Positions 34,684 to 47,209 of a DNA stretch of 64,000 bases are shown piece after piece. Position 1 is the stretch's first letter, and every line of letters begins with the position of its first letter. Both the position numbers and the translations under genes were made by a program. Source of the stretch: Rossellomorea aquimaris (GTDB lineage: Bacteria; Bacillota; Bacilli; Bacillales; Bacillaceae_B); contig NZ_QNRJ01000004.1 of NCBI RefSeq assembly GCF_003315075.1, positions 124,001 to 188,000 on the forward strand, in the 5' to 3' direction. The notes under the pieces were generated by a model. It saw only the letters and a list, made by a program, of their open reading frames with translations. It was not told where the DNA came from and ran no database searches.

Positions 34684-36036
34684 TTACTGCTTTAATTTCC
34701 ACTGGAGGATATCCCGTAAAAACTCAGGCATAAAGTATTTTTTCCCGAGCCTTTGAAGGTCTGGAAAGAAGTGGCCAAACGTGAACATATCAGGTAAGGC
34801 AAGCTTGTATATCTTCTGTGGATCAATCGGGTTGTGATCGATTAAGATTTCATGACCTTTGAATTGAATATTCGTATACACAAACCGGCCCATCACCTTG
34901 CCTCTGAACCCTAATCCCTTTACTTGAAGGTGCGGCCATTCCTCATTAAATGTTTGTTTAATGATTTCCTTCAGCTCTGCCCCTTTCATCTCGATGAGAC
35001 ATGGATTGATGGGATGAGGCAAAATCCGGTGCAGATCCTGTTTCGTCACTGTCCCCTCACTCAATCCATCAATGAGTAAGCCTGAATTGAGGAAGGCACA
35101 ATCAGCCTCGCACCATTCAGCAAGGGCATCACACAACACATTCGGAAGTGTCGAAGGATTAAACCAATCCACTGGCAGAGGCTTGGCAAGCTCGGTTACT
35201 TCCTCCCCTAACAATTCCTCTCCTTCTCGATACCACTCGAGATTTTCCTGCTCTTCCTTTTCGACAAAGGGAAGTTCCTGCTGTTCATAAAGTTGTGCTT
35301 TTTTGCCGACAATCTTTTTATTGGCCGTGTCTACCTCAATCATCATATGACCGACATAATGACCATATTTTCCTGCTGCGCCCAGCATGGTCCCCTTAAT
35401 TTCTTTTCCTTGATGCAAAACATGATGGGTATGTGCTCCAAGGATAACGTCCACTCCGGGAAATCTCTCTGCAATCAGCTCATCATCCCGAATCCCCAGA
35501 TGGGAAAGAAGAATCACCATATCCACCTGCGGGTGAAGCTCTTGAACCAATTTCTCAAGCTCCTCCACCGGAGATGTAATATTCCAGCCGAGGGCTTTAT
35601 AAAAAGGTTTGAAATAAGCTGTCAATCCGATGACACCAATCTTCATGCCACTATTCGTTTGATAAATATGATGGGTTTTGACCCAGCTTGGCAGCTGCGA
35701 CGACCGATCGAATAGATTGCCTACAATCACGTGAAAATCTGCATCTTCATAGAGACTGTTTAAATCTTCATAGTCCAGTGTAATTCCTTCATTGTTCCCA
35801 ATCGTTACAGCATCAAAGCCGACTTCATTTAGAAAATCGACATTTCCTTTTCCTAAGGTCGCTTCACTTAGTGGATGCCAGCGGTCTACATGATCTCCGA
35901 TATCAAATAGATAAACAGGCTCCCCTTCGTCCAGATGCCATTGTTTTCTCATCTTCAAAAAATCCCGAATCCTTGACCAATGCTCAAAATGACTGTGAAG
36001 GTCGTTTGTATGATAAATATGAATGGTTTCTCTCAC
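34684..36036 (-). CDS. yunD: Metallophosphatase / 5'-nucleotidase YunD
   Basis: A 450-residue enzyme of the UshA/CpdB 5'-nucleotidase family, but without a signal peptide, so it is cytosolic. Metal ligands are seen in YHTNDLHSHFE (residues 8-18), FDIGDHVDRW near 45, TIGNNEG near 79 and GAHTHH near 205. The C-terminal half is the nucleotide-binding domain. Substrate is uncertain, though nucleotides or pyrimidine dinucleotide sugars are usual. It is 27 bases downstream of yunE. Confidence 0.88.
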   Translation of the reverse strand: MRETIHIYHTNDLHSHFEHWSRIRDFLKMRKQWHLDEGEPVYLFDIGDHVDRWHPLSEATLGKGNVDFLNEVGFDAVTIGNNEGITLDYEDLNSLYEDADFHVIVGNLFDRSSQLPSWVKTHHIYQTNSGMKIGVIGLTAYFKPFYKALGWNITSPVEELEKLVQELHPQVDMVILLSHLGIRDDELIAERFPGVDVILGAHTHHVLHQGKEIKGTMLGAAGKYGHYVGHMMIEVDTANKKIVGKKAQLYEQQELPFVEKEEQENLEWYREGEELLGEEVTELAKPLPVDWFNPSTLPNVLCDALAEWCEADCAFLNSGLLIDGLSEGTVTKQDLHRILPHPINPCLIEMKGAELKEIIKQTFNEEWPHLQVKGLGFRGKVMGRFVYTNIQFKGHEILIDHNPIDPQKIYKLALPDMFTFGHFFPDLQRLGKKYFMPEFLRDILQWKLKQ

Positions 36037-36063
36037 TATTTGCTCACTCCTATTGGAGGTATG

Positions 36064-36888
36064 TTATCCTGTAATACCTTGGTAAATCAATCGAATTCCA
36101 ATTAAAATCAATATAATCCGTAAAACACTCACTAAGACTTTTGATTCAAGCTTCGTATTCAAATAGGCCCCAAACTTCGCCCCTATCCAGGCGCCTGGAA
36201 TGAGTGCCAGTGCATACAGCCACTTGACATTGCCAAACATGACATGCGTTCCCGAGCTGACCAAAGCCGATAGAAAAATCATGAACATGGAGGTGGCGAC
36301 GGCTACATGAGGCGGAAAAAGAAAAATCAAGATCATCGCAGGTACCATTAATGATCCACCGCCGATGCCAAATAAACCAGATGTAAATCCAACTGCAAAG
36401 GCAATTGCCGCTCCTAATACAGGAGGATATCCATATCGGAAGGTGTTTCCGCCAGGATCGGTAAATTCCCGTTGAAAAGAGGCATCCTTGAATTTCTCAA
36501 TAGGCTTCAACTTGTTTCTTACCATGAGTACAATGGCAATCAGAATCATAAAAATACCAAAATATAAATTAAAGCTTTCCATGTTCAATCCCTTGTTTAC
36601 CCATGCTCCAAGTATTGAACCCGGCCCGCTGCCGGCAAAGAAAATCAGGCCGCTTTTATAATCAACGGTCTTATGCTTTAAATAAGCCAGGGTGGATGAT
36701 AACCCTGTGAAAATCATAATGACCAATGATGTTCCTACAGCTGTCTGAGGATTCATTCCCTCAATCAAGCTTGTATATGCGCCGAAATAGATTAGGGCAG
36801 GAACAATGATGACTCCTCCGCCCAGTCCTACAAGGGAACCTATCGCTCCTGCTAGTAGTCCGATTGATAGAAGAACGATCCATTCCAT
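36064..36888 (-). CDS. yunE: TauE/SafE-family membrane permease YunE
   Basis: A 274-residue membrane protein with about eight helices and two internally repeated segments (SLVGLGGGVIIVPALIYFG and FGIGGGSLMVPAMILIF) diagnostic of the TauE/SafE sulfite or organosulfonate exporter family. The substrate is unknown. AGGAGATG precedes the ATG. It lies 21 bases after yunF and 27 before yunD, so the genes are co-transcribed. Confidence 0.88.
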   Translation of the reverse strand: MEWIVLLSIGLLAGAIGSLVGLGGGVIIVPALIYFGAYTSLIEGMNPQTAVGTSLVIMIFTGLSSTLAYLKHKTVDYKSGLIFFAGSGPGSILGAWVNKGLNMESFNLYFGIFMILIAIVLMVRNKLKPIEKFKDASFQREFTDPGGNTFRYGYPPVLGAAIAFAVGFTSGLFGIGGGSLMVPAMILIFLFPPHVAVATSMFMIFLSALVSSGTHVMFGNVKWLYALALIPGAWIGAKFGAYLNTKLESKVLVSVLRIILILIGIRLIYQGITG

Positions 36889-36909
36889 CTGTCTTTCATC
36901 TCCTGTCAG

Positions 36910-37752
36910 CTAAAATAAATCCAGTTGCTTTGGTGCAAGTCCACTATATTCAAGACCTAATAATTCAATGAGCTCTTTCGCGTTATCAGCGGCATCTCCA
37001 CCAGAATTATTATTGAAAAGAATATAGAGATCTTCAGAGGTTTCGTGCAACTGATGAATATGCGGAATCCACTCCTCAAGCTCTGCTCGATTATAGCGAT
37101 ATAAATAACGAACCTCCCGCCAGTCTTCCCCATTCGGTTTATTCCAGCCATACAGATTCCTGCCGTGAAACCGAATAAGAGTCGCATCTTTATGAGTGGT
37201 TTCCAACACCCGCGGTACAGATCCTTCTCCTGCCTGAGGTTCATCGCAAATGCTATGGATCCACCCTTCCTTTTTCATAAACGTTAACGTCTTATCCCGG
37301 AACTCCGGTCTGAACCAGCTTTGATTCCGAAACTCCAACGATAGTGGAAATCCCTTTAGCTGCTCCCGGCAGTACCGGATATAGTCAACATGCTCCTTTT
37401 TACAATCGTACCAAGGGGGAAATTGAAGCAGAACCATCGCTAATTTACCTGCATCTTCGTACGGAGCAAGGGATTCCTTAAAGGCATTGAACATTTCTTC
37501 CTTTGTATCAAAAGGGATCTCTCCCCGCTGATGTCCCGTCATTCCCTGATAAGCCTTTACAATAAACTTAAAGTCTTCCGGTGTTTCCTTTACCCATTTT
37601 TCAGCATTTCGAAGAGGCTGGACCGCATAAAAAGTTGTGTCCACCTCGACAATCGGAAAATGCGCACCGTATTCTTTTAGTTTGTCCCTCGGGGAAACAT
37701 TTTCATAAAGGGTATCATGATCTCCCCAGCCTGTTACTCCTATGTATATCAT
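36910..37752 (-). CDS. yunF: YunF, DUF72 family protein
   Basis: A 280-residue TIM-barrel-like protein of the DUF72 family. Conserved segments are IGVTGWGDHD at the N-terminus, VEVDTTFYAVQP near 37, LLQFPPW near 105, SLEFRNQSW near 137 and YILFNNNSGG near 240. No function is established. AGGTGA sits exactly 6 bases before the ATG at 37752, while an ATG two codons earlier abuts that site and is excluded. Confidence 0.87.
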   Translation of the reverse strand: MIYIGVTGWGDHDTLYENVSPRDKLKEYGAHFPIVEVDTTFYAVQPLRNAEKWVKETPEDFKFIVKAYQGMTGHQRGEIPFDTKEEMFNAFKESLAPYEDAGKLAMVLLQFPPWYDCKKEHVDYIRYCREQLKGFPLSLEFRNQSWFRPEFRDKTLTFMKKEGWIHSICDEPQAGEGSVPRVLETTHKDATLIRFHGRNLYGWNKPNGEDWREVRYLYRYNRAELEEWIPHIHQLHETSEDLYILFNNNSGGDAADNAKELIELLGLEYSGLAPKQLDLF

Positions 37753-37856
37753 CTTCATTCACCTGCTTTATTATGAACATGTCCATTTTATCATAAGGGA
37801 AATGGAAATTCTTATGTTTGGATTCTTTGAAGGAGGATCGTGGTGATTATTGGAAC

Positions 37857-37894
37857 CAGAAAAAACTCCCCTGATGAAAACATCAAGGGAGTTT
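37857..37894 (-). terminator. Terminator of the suf operon
   Basis: AAACTCCCTTGATG and CATCAGGGGAGTTT on the minus strand followed by T6. Confidence 0.85.
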
Positions 37895-37904
37895 GAATGA
37901 TATA

Positions 37905-39302
37905 TTATCCGATGGAACCTTCCATTTCGAACTTGATCAGGCGGTTCATTTCGACTGCGTATTCCATTGGAAGTTCTTTCGTGAATGGCTCGATGAAGCC
38001 CATTACGATCATTTCTGTTGCTTCTTCCTCTGAAATTCCGCGGCTCATAAGATAGAATAATTGTTCTTCTGATACTTTTGATACCTTCGCTTCGTGTTCT
38101 AACGAGATGTTATCGTTCAGAATTTCGTTGTAAGGGATCGTATCGGAAGTCGATTGGTTATCCATGATCAGCGTATCACACTCGATGTTTGAGCGTGCGC
38201 CTTCCGCTTTACGGCCAAAGTGTACAATTCCACGGTACGTTACTTTACCACCATGCTTGGAGATGGATTTAGAAACGATCGTAGAAGATGTGTTTGGAGC
38301 CAGGTGAATCATTTTCGCTCCGGCATCCTGGTGCTGGCCTTTACCTGCAAGTGCAATGGATAGTGTCATACCACGGGCACCTTCCCCTTTAAGGATGACA
38401 GCCGGATATTTCATCGTCAGTTTCGAACCGATGTTTCCATCCACCCATTCCATCGTTGCATTCGCTTCACATACGGCACGCTTCGTCACCAGGTTGAACA
38501 CGTTGTTCGCCCAGTTTTGAATCGTGGTATAACGGCAGTACGCATCTTTCTTGATGATGATTTCAACGACTGCAGAGTGAAGTGAATTCGTTGTGTAAAC
38601 CGGTGCTGTACAACCCTCAACATAGTGCACGCTTGCGCCTTCGTCCACGATGATCAGCGTACGCTCGAATTGACCCATGTTTTCTGAGTTGATACGGAAA
38701 TATGCTTGAAGTGGTGTATCCACCTTGATTCCCTTAGGAACATAGATGAAAGAACCACCTGACCATACTGCTGAGTTAAGGGCAGCAAACTTGTTATCCG
38801 TAGGAGGAATAACCTTCGCCCAATGCTCACGGAAAAGTTCTTCATTTTCTTTTAAAGCAGAATCTGTGTCTTTGAAAACGATCCCCATGTCCTCAAGATC
38901 TGATTGCATATTATGATAGACAACCTCTGATTCATACTGTGCAGATACCCCTGCAAGATACTTTTGCTCTGCTTCCGGAATCCCTAATTTATCAAACGTC
39001 TGCTTGATTTCTTCAGGTACTTCATCCCAGCTGCGCTCTGACTTTTCAGAAGGCTTCACATAGTAAGTGATCTCATCAAAGTTCAGTTCCTGCATGTCTC
39101 CGCCCCATTGAGGCATAGACATATTATAAAAATGCTCCAGTGACTTCAAACGGAAATCAAGCATCCACTTAGGCTCATCTTTCATACGAGAAATTTCTTC
39201 AACGATTTCCCGTGTCAAACCACGTTTAGAACGGAAAATCGATACGTCTTTATCACTAAAACCGTATTTATAGTCTCCGATCTCAGGCATCTTCTTTGCC
39301 AT
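37905..39302 (-). CDS. sufB: Fe-S cluster scaffold subunit SufB
   Basis: A 465-residue component of the SufBCD complex that builds Fe-S clusters. Typical features are the [18 protein letters not shown] region, HYVEGCTAP, and the C-terminal [20 protein letters not shown] with INRL-like end. It pairs with SufD in the beta-helix core. TGGAGGA precedes the ATG at 39302; the upstream extension of the open frame overlaps sufU and is not used. It is the last gene of sufCDSUB. Confidence 0.96.
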   Translation of the reverse strand: MAKKMPEIGDYKYGFSDKDVSIFRSKRGLTREIVEEISRMKDEPKWMLDFRLKSLEHFYNMSMPQWGGDMQELNFDEITYYVKPSEKSERSWDEVPEEIKQTFDKLGIPEAEQKYLAGVSAQYESEVVYHNMQSDLEDMGIVFKDTDSALKENEELFREHWAKVIPPTDNKFAALNSAVWSGGSFIYVPKGIKVDTPLQAYFRINSENMGQFERTLIIVDEGASVHYVEGCTAPVYTTNSLHSAVVEIIIKKDAYCRYTTIQNWANNVFNLVTKRAVCEANATMEWVDGNIGSKLTMKYPAVILKGEGARGMTLSIALAGKGQHQDAGAKMIHLAPNTSSTIVSKSISKHGGKVTYRGIVHFGRKAEGARSNIECDTLIMDNQSTSDTIPYNEILNDNISLEHEAKVSKVSEEQLFYLMSRGISEEEATEMIVMGFIEPFTKELPMEYAVEMNRLIKFEMEGSIG

Positions 39303-39340
39303 GTTGATTCCTCCATTCTTAAATAGAGTAGGAGAAGAGC

Positions 39341-42310
<2,970 letters not shown>

Positions 42311-42327
42311 TTTCATCCCCCTAACAC

Positions 42328-43113
42328 TTACGCTTCTTGGCCAACAGTTTCGTCTTTGATTCCTAACTCTTCTTTAATCCAGTCATATCCTTCTGCTTCA
42401 AGGCGTTGTGCTAATTCTTTCCCGCCTGATTTCACAATGCGTCCTTGCATCATAACGTGAACATGATCAGGAGTGATGTAGTTAAGAAGACGCTGATAGT
42501 GAGTGATGATCAAGCAACCGAAATCCTCACCGCGCATTTTATTGATTCCTTTTGATACAACCTTAAGGGCATCGATATCAAGACCAGAGTCAATCTCGTC
42601 AAGGATGGCAATCTTAGGTTGTAGCATCATTAATTGAAGGATTTCATTACGCTTCTTCTCTCCACCGGAGAATCCTTCGTTTAAGTAACGCTGTGCCATA
42701 TCCGGATCCATTTCAAGGTATTCCATTTCAGAATCCATTTTGCGAATGAATTTCATAAGAGAAATCTCTTCGCCTTCTTCGCGACGGCTGTTGATGGCTG
42801 AACGTAAGAAGTCTGCATTCGTTACCCCATTGATTTCACTTGGATACTGCATTGCAAGGAATAGACCTACGCGAGCGCGCTCATCCACTTCCATTTCAAG
42901 CACATCTTCACCATCGAAGTGAATGCTTCCCTTTGTCACTTCATACTTTGGATGACCCATGATAGCAGAAGATAAAGTAGATTTACCTGTACCATTCGGT
43001 CCCATTACTGCGTGGATTTCTCCACCTTTAATTTCAAGGTTAACCCCTTTCAGGATTTCCTTTCCTTCAATCTCAACATGAAGATCTTTAATTGTTAAAG
43101 TAGAACCTGCCAT
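42328..43113 (-). CDS. sufC: Fe-S assembly ATPase SufC
   Basis: A 261-residue ABC-type ATPase that drives conformational changes in SufBD. Walker A is GPNGTGKSTL near residue 37, the signature FSGGEKKR near 148 and Walker B IAILDEIDSGLD near 168. First gene of the operon; a promoter and a pair of TGAGAAT repeats lie upstream. Confidence 0.96.
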   Translation of the reverse strand: MAGSTLTIKDLHVEIEGKEILKGVNLEIKGGEIHAVMGPNGTGKSTLSSAIMGHPKYEVTKGSIHFDGEDVLEMEVDERARVGLFLAMQYPSEINGVTNADFLRSAINSRREEGEEISLMKFIRKMDSEMEYLEMDPDMAQRYLNEGFSGGEKKRNEILQLMMLQPKIAILDEIDSGLDIDALKVVSKGINKMRGEDFGCLIITHYQRLLNYITPDHVHVMMQGRIVKSGGKELAQRLEAEGYDWIKEELGIKDETVGQEA

Positions 43114-43166
43114 GTATATTTACCTCCGTGACTTTATAATGAATTTAAGAATTAAATTCTTTAATC

Positions 43167-43184
43167 ATTCTCAATTTATTCTCA
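43167..43184 (-). promoter_or_regulatory. Direct TGAGAAT repeats in the suf leader
   Basis: On the minus strand TGAGAAT occurs twice with an 11-base period, just downstream of the predicted suf transcription start. One helical turn spacing suggests an operator; the regulator is unknown. Confidence 0.35.
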
Positions 43185-43189
43185 TTACA

Positions 43190-43218
43190 ATCTTATAACA
43201 AATAAAAGGTATTATCAA
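43190..43218 (-). promoter_or_regulatory. Sigma-A promoter of suf operon
   Basis: On the minus strand TTGATA, 17 bases, TAAGAT. Confidence 0.6.
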
Positions 43219-43395
43219 CTTTTTCAACTATATCGATAGTGTAAACTTGACTAGATAATCCTTTTTTATTGTTGACCTAAAATAAAGGAAAAATGTAGGG
43301 ATTCAATCTCCAGTTACCGGTCATGAAGAACATACCAATACTGATGGGAGTTGAAAACCATTCGATCTCCCTCTATGTCCTTTGGTTAAAGACGC

Positions 43396-43434
43396 AAAAA
43401 AACCAGTGCAACGTCTACACTGGTTTTCTTTTTT
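43396..43434 (-). terminator. Terminator of the small basic-protein gene
   Basis: AAACCAGTG and CACTGGTTT arms followed on the minus strand by T7; it also isolates the suf operon from upstream transcription. Confidence 0.83.
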
Positions 43435-43442
43435 CTTCCTTA

Positions 43443-43601
43443 TTATATATTAGCGTGCACCTTACGATCAAATGCCGCAATCATTCGTCTGCTTTCCTTA
43501 TAGTCCTGCTCTCTTCTTTTCTCTACTTGCATTCTGACTTCATGCTTTCGTTTGTACACCTCATAACCAATCCCATGGGCTCCATGCATTGCCTTTTCCA
43601 T
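43443..43601 (-). CDS. Small basic hypothetical protein, uncertain start
   Basis: From the first ATG it has 52 residues, rich in Lys, Arg and Glu and likely helical (YEVYKRKHEVRMQVEKRRE). No ribosome site precedes that ATG. The frame stays open 14 codons upstream to a TGA, and AAAGGA lies 7 bases before an in-frame GTT at 43640. A promoter at 43675-43703 and a terminator at 43396 bracket it, so transcription is likely. I do not recognise the family. Confidence 0.55.
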   Translation of the reverse strand: MEKAMHGAHGIGYEVYKRKHEVRMQVEKRREQDYKESRRMIAAFDRKVHANI

Positions 43602-43674
43602 TTCACTTGTGTACGAGATACTCTCAAGAGAGTCGATAACGAATCATTCCTTTCAGGTTTTTAATTACTTTACA

Positions 43675-43703
43675 ACTATACTACCCCCTCGTTCACAAGA
43701 CAA
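43675..43703 (-). promoter_or_regulatory. Sigma-A promoter of the small basic-protein gene
   Basis: On the minus strand TTGTCT, 17 bases, TATAGT, giving a short leader before AAAGGA. Confidence 0.6.
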
Positions 43704-43894
43704 AACCAGTATAGGGTCATTTTTTCTTAAATTCATCCTTTTCACCCTAGCCTCAAGGGGTTACCTTTAAGTTTTCACAAAATTCCGCCATTATACTGCC
43801 AATTAATAGCTTTTTTAATATATATTCATTTTATTGAATAAGTATTTAATACTTGGTGACCACTTCTACTGAAGAGACGGTACATAAAGACACG

Positions 43895-43970
43895 GACCGT
43901 TCCTTCTCGCTCCAGGCACAATATTCCCCGGGGAGGAAGTCGAGCACCTTCCGCTCCAATCAACTTAGTA
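43895..43970. repeat. Deleted copy of the palindromic intergenic repeat
   Basis: TCGCTCCAGGCAC on the left and TCGAGCACCTTCCGCTCCAA on the right match the two arms of the element at 9423-9549; the core is missing. The remaining 43704-44050 interval is AT-rich with no supported gene. Confidence 0.65.
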
Positions 43971-44050
43971 TTACGAATTCAATCCACTATTCGATCTTAT
44001 AGAATAAAAATAGCCACTATAAAACACTCGATCATCATTCACTTCTGCAA

Positions 44051-44083
44051 CAAAAAAAACGGGAAGTGTATCACCTCCCGTTA
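44051..44083 (-). terminator. Terminator of yurZ
   Basis: AACGGGAGG and TTCCCGTT arms, then T8, on the minus strand. Confidence 0.83.
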
Positions 44084-44087
44084 GTTG

Positions 44088-44453
44088 TTATTGCTTCAGT
44101 TGATTCAAGTCCTGAATGGATTGCTGTACTAGTGTCACAGCCTGACTCATGACTGCTCCGCCTCCGAATGCAGCGGTTACTCCGATTGCTTCAAGGATTT
44201 CTTCTTCTGAACATCCTTGGTCCAGGCATCCTTTTGTGTGGTAGATAATGCAATATTCATCCTGGGAATATAGGCTGATTCCTAACGCGATCAATTGCTT
44301 TTCTTTTTTAGTAAGAACTCCTTCTCGAAAGCAGTGCTCAGTGAACGCATTGTACTGCTCGGCAAGCTCAGGCATTTTTTCAGTGAAGATCCCAAGCCCC
44401 ATTTTATAATCATGAAGGGCAGCTTCTGTTGTATTTCTTGGTTCCATCTGCAT
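44088..44453 (-). CDS. yurZ: Carboxymuconolactone decarboxylase/AhpD-like protein YurZ
   Basis: A 121-residue all-helical CMD/AhpD-like protein. The active-site region reads [18 protein letters not shown]: it keeps the Cys and His spaced as in AhpD but lacks the first Cys of its CxxC pair, so peroxiredoxin-reductase activity is doubtful. GGAG lies 9 bases before the ATG at 44453; upstream in-frame ATGs lack a site. It sits between suf and met genes as in B. subtilis. Confidence 0.85.
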   Translation of the reverse strand: MQMEPRNTTEAALHDYKMGLGIFTEKMPELAEQYNAFTEHCFREGVLTKKEKQLIALGISLYSQDEYCIIYHTKGCLDQGCSEEEILEAIGVTAAFGGGAVMSQAVTLVQQSIQDLNQLKQ

Positions 44454-44548
44454 TTCATTCAGCTCCATTTCTGAAATAGATTCATCGGAAATAGTATGAA
44501 CCAATAAGGAAATGATTATGTTAAAAATTTTGGGAAGACCTTACAATG

Positions 44549-44586
44549 AAAAAACCCGATTCTGATCAATGTCAGTATCGGGTTTC
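44549..44586 (-). terminator. Terminator of metNIQ
   Basis: AACCCGATACTGA and TCAGAATCGGGTT arms with T6 on the minus strand. Confidence 0.87.
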
Positions 44587-44590
44587 GATA

Positions 44591-45412
44591 TTATTCACTT
44601 ACCGGAACGACGGCTCCATCCCATTCTTCATTGATGAAGTCCTGGATTTCTTTCGAACGCAGTGCTTCCACTAGCGCTTTAACTTCCTCTTTGTTTTCAT
44701 CACCTTTGTTCACTGCAATCACATTCACATAAGGAGAGTTACTATCTTCAATGGCAATTGAATCTTCAAGGGGTTTCAACCCTGCATCAATGGCATAGTT
44801 AGAGTTGATGACAACTGCGTCTCCTTCTTCGTTTTCATACATTTGTGGGAGAAGAGCTGCTTCGTACTCATAATCAAATTGAAGGTTTCTAGGGTTTTCT
44901 TTGATGTCTTCAAGTTGGGCTTGCGTATTTTCCACCCCATCCTTTAAGGTGATGAGTCCTTTTTTCTCTAATAATGTAAGGATACGTCCATGATCCGATA
45001 CAGAGTTACTCATTAAGATCGTAGCGCCTTCAGGGAGCTCCTCGAGAGATTTGTGTTTTTTCGAATAAATACCGATCGGCTCAATATGAATTCCGCCTGC
45101 ATTGACAAACTCATATTCATTTTCCTTCATTTGCAAGTCCATATAAGGAATGGTTTGGAAATAGTTTGCGTCAATATCCCCATTATCCAAATCTTTATTA
45201 GGAAGGATATAGTCTTGGTACGTTTCAATTTGCAAGTCGATCCCTTTTTCTTCTAAGACAGGCTTCACTTGTTCAAGGATTTCAGCGTGTGGAATATTAG
45301 AAGCTCCTACTACCAATTCCTTTTCGTCATTTCCAGAACCTGAATCATTCCCACATGCTGCCAAGCCAAAAATACTAGTTGCTGCTATAACTCCTGTTAC
45401 CCATTTTTTCAT
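44591..45412 (-). CDS. metQ: Methionine ABC transporter substrate-binding lipoprotein MetQ
   Basis: A 273-residue exported lipoprotein (MKKWVTGVIAATSIFGLAAC, lipobox LAAC with Cys at 20) of the NlpA/MetQ family. Typical segments are VVGASNIPHAEIL and the DIDANYFQTIPYM region. It captures methionine outside the membrane for MetI/MetN. It lies 15 bases after metI in the SAM-riboswitch-controlled operon. Confidence 0.94.
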   Translation of the reverse strand: MKKWVTGVIAATSIFGLAACGNDSGSGNDEKELVVGASNIPHAEILEQVKPVLEEKGIDLQIETYQDYILPNKDLDNGDIDANYFQTIPYMDLQMKENEYEFVNAGGIHIEPIGIYSKKHKSLEELPEGATILMSNSVSDHGRILTLLEKKGLITLKDGVENTQAQLEDIKENPRNLQFDYEYEAALLPQMYENEEGDAVVINSNYAIDAGLKPLEDSIAIEDSNSPYVNVIAVNKGDENKEEVKALVEALRSKEIQDFINEEWDGAVVPVSE

Positions 45413-45427
45413 TTCATTTCTCTCCTT

Positions 45428-46096
45428 TTATCGTTTATCTAATTTATTTGTAAAGAAATCACCCAGTATCTGAATCGCAAACACAATGAGTAAAATCATA
45501 ATGGTTGCTGCAATCGTCACGTCTTCCCTGCTTCGTTGGAAGCCATCTAAATAAGCTAAGTTACCAAGTCCACCTGCTCCGATGACCCCGGCCATTGCTG
45601 TGTATCCAACAAGAGCGATGGCTGTCACTGTAATCCCTGAGATCAAAGCCGGCATGGATTCCGGTATGAGTACTTTCCATATAATCGTGCCCGTCTTCGC
45701 TCCCATCGCTTTCGCGGCTTCGATGACGCCTTTGTTCACTTCTCTTAAAGCAATTTCTACCATGCGGGCGTAAAACGGAGCAGCCCCGATGATCAGTGCC
45801 GGCAGAGCTGCATTCGCTCCACGGATTGTGTCCAATAAAAACTTGGTGAACGGGATTAACAACACGATCAAAATAATGAATGGAATTGATCTGAACACGT
45901 TTACGACTGCACTTGTAATCGTATATGTCAGTTTGTTATCCCATAGATTTTCCTTAGAAGTAAGGAAGAGCAAAATCCCAAGGATCATTCCGAGTACAAA
46001 GGTAATCAATACAGACATCCCGGTCATATACAGGGTTTCGAGGGTTGCTTCCCACATCTTCTCCCAATCTACATTTGGAAATAAGTTTTCAATCAT
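45428..46096 (-). CDS. metI: Methionine ABC transporter permease MetI (MetP)
   Basis: A 222-residue permease with five helices. The EAA-type loop that docks on the ATPase is EAAKAMGAKTGTIIWKVLIP near residues 135-154. Its ATG overlaps the metN stop by 4 bases. I use metI to avoid confusion with the unrelated NSS gene metP at 28404. Confidence 0.94.
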   Translation of the reverse strand: MIENLFPNVDWEKMWEATLETLYMTGMSVLITFVLGMILGILLFLTSKENLWDNKLTYTITSAVVNVFRSIPFIILIVLLIPFTKFLLDTIRGANAALPALIIGAAPFYARMVEIALREVNKGVIEAAKAMGAKTGTIIWKVLIPESMPALISGITVTAIALVGYTAMAGVIGAGGLGNLAYLDGFQRSREDVTIAATIMILLIVFAIQILGDFFTNKLDKR

Positions 46097-47115
46097 CCTC
46101 TCAACACCTCCACTTGAACCAGTTGCGTTTGAGCAAACGCCAATGCATCCTTAATGGTTTGTTCCTCCCCGTCAAGGTGAACAAATAACGTTCCATAGGC
46201 CCCTTTTTGGGTTTGGGAGATTTGTCCTTGCAGGATATTTACGTCTAAGTCAAACTTTCTTATCAGCGCGGTGATGAGCGGCTGCTCAGTTGATTCACCT
46301 ACAAAAGTAAATCTCAGCACTTTTCCATTAGGATATTGCGTCAATAGGTGGTCAATGGTTTGATCCGTTTCCTTTACTTGCGAGACTTCTCTTACGAAAC
46401 GCTTTGTCACTTGCTCTTGTGGATTTCGGAACACTTCCAATACATCCCCGAGTTCGACGACTTTCCCCTGTTCCATGACCGCTACACGATGACAGATCTT
46501 TTGAATCACGTGCATTTCATGGGTGATCAGGACGATCGTCAGCCCTAAGCGTTTATTAATATCCACCAATAGATCAAGGATGGAATCGGTTGTTTGTGGA
46601 TCCAGAGCGGAAGTAGCTTCATCACATAGAAGGACATCGGGATTGTTCGCAAGGGATCTTGCAATCCCCACCCGTTGTTTCTGTCCGCCACTCAGTTGCG
46701 ACGGATAGGCATCTCCTCTGCCTTCCAATCCCACAAGCTTCAATAATTCATTGGCTCTTTGGACTCTCTCTTTCTTTGATACTCCAGCAATTTCTAATGG
46801 GAACTGGATATTTTCTACTACAGTACGAGACCAGAGGAGATTAAAGTGTTGAAAAATCATCCCTATTGACTGTCTTACTTCCCGCAGCTTTTTCCCCTTC
46901 ACTTGGGAAACGATTTGTCCGTTCACGTCCACTATTCCATCTGTAGGAACTTCAAGACCATTAAGCATGCGGATCAGCGTACTCTTACCTGCCCCACTAT
47001 AGCCAATCACTCCAAAAATTTCTCCTTGGGAAATCTCGATATTGACGCCATCAACGGCTGAAATCGGACCCGATTTGGATTGATAGATTTTCTTCACATC
47101 TGAAATGGTAATCAT
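46093..47115 (-). CDS. metN: Methionine ABC transporter ATP-binding protein MetN
   Basis: A 340-residue ABC ATPase. Walker A GYSGAGKSTL is near residue 38, the signature LSGGQKQRVGIARSL near 140 and Walker B VLLCDEATSALD near 163. The C-terminal 100 residues form the NIL regulatory domain that binds methionine and inhibits uptake. AAGGTGG precedes the ATG at 47115 by 8 bases; the GTG four codons earlier lies in that site. Confidence 0.95.
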   Translation of the reverse strand: MITISDVKKIYQSKSGPISAVDGVNIEISQGEIFGVIGYSGAGKSTLIRMLNGLEVPTDGIVDVNGQIVSQVKGKKLREVRQSIGMIFQHFNLLWSRTVVENIQFPLEIAGVSKKERVQRANELLKLVGLEGRGDAYPSQLSGGQKQRVGIARSLANNPDVLLCDEATSALDPQTTDSILDLLVDINKRLGLTIVLITHEMHVIQKICHRVAVMEQGKVVELGDVLEVFRNPQEQVTKRFVREVSQVKETDQTIDHLLTQYPNGKVLRFTFVGESTEQPLITALIRKFDLDVNILQGQISQTQKGAYGTLFVHLDGEEQTIKDALAFAQTQLVQVEVLRG

Positions 47116-47209
47116 GTTGTATTCCACCTTCTTTCGGAGTAAAACGACCTGTTTAATCAGAATTATAGTTGTACTTATCTGATGTTTCCTGCTCCTATTT
47201 CTAAAAGCA

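Noticed and set aside
43323-43664. 113-codon + strand ORF
   Set aside because: It is antisense to the small basic-protein gene and includes its terminator; no ribosome site.
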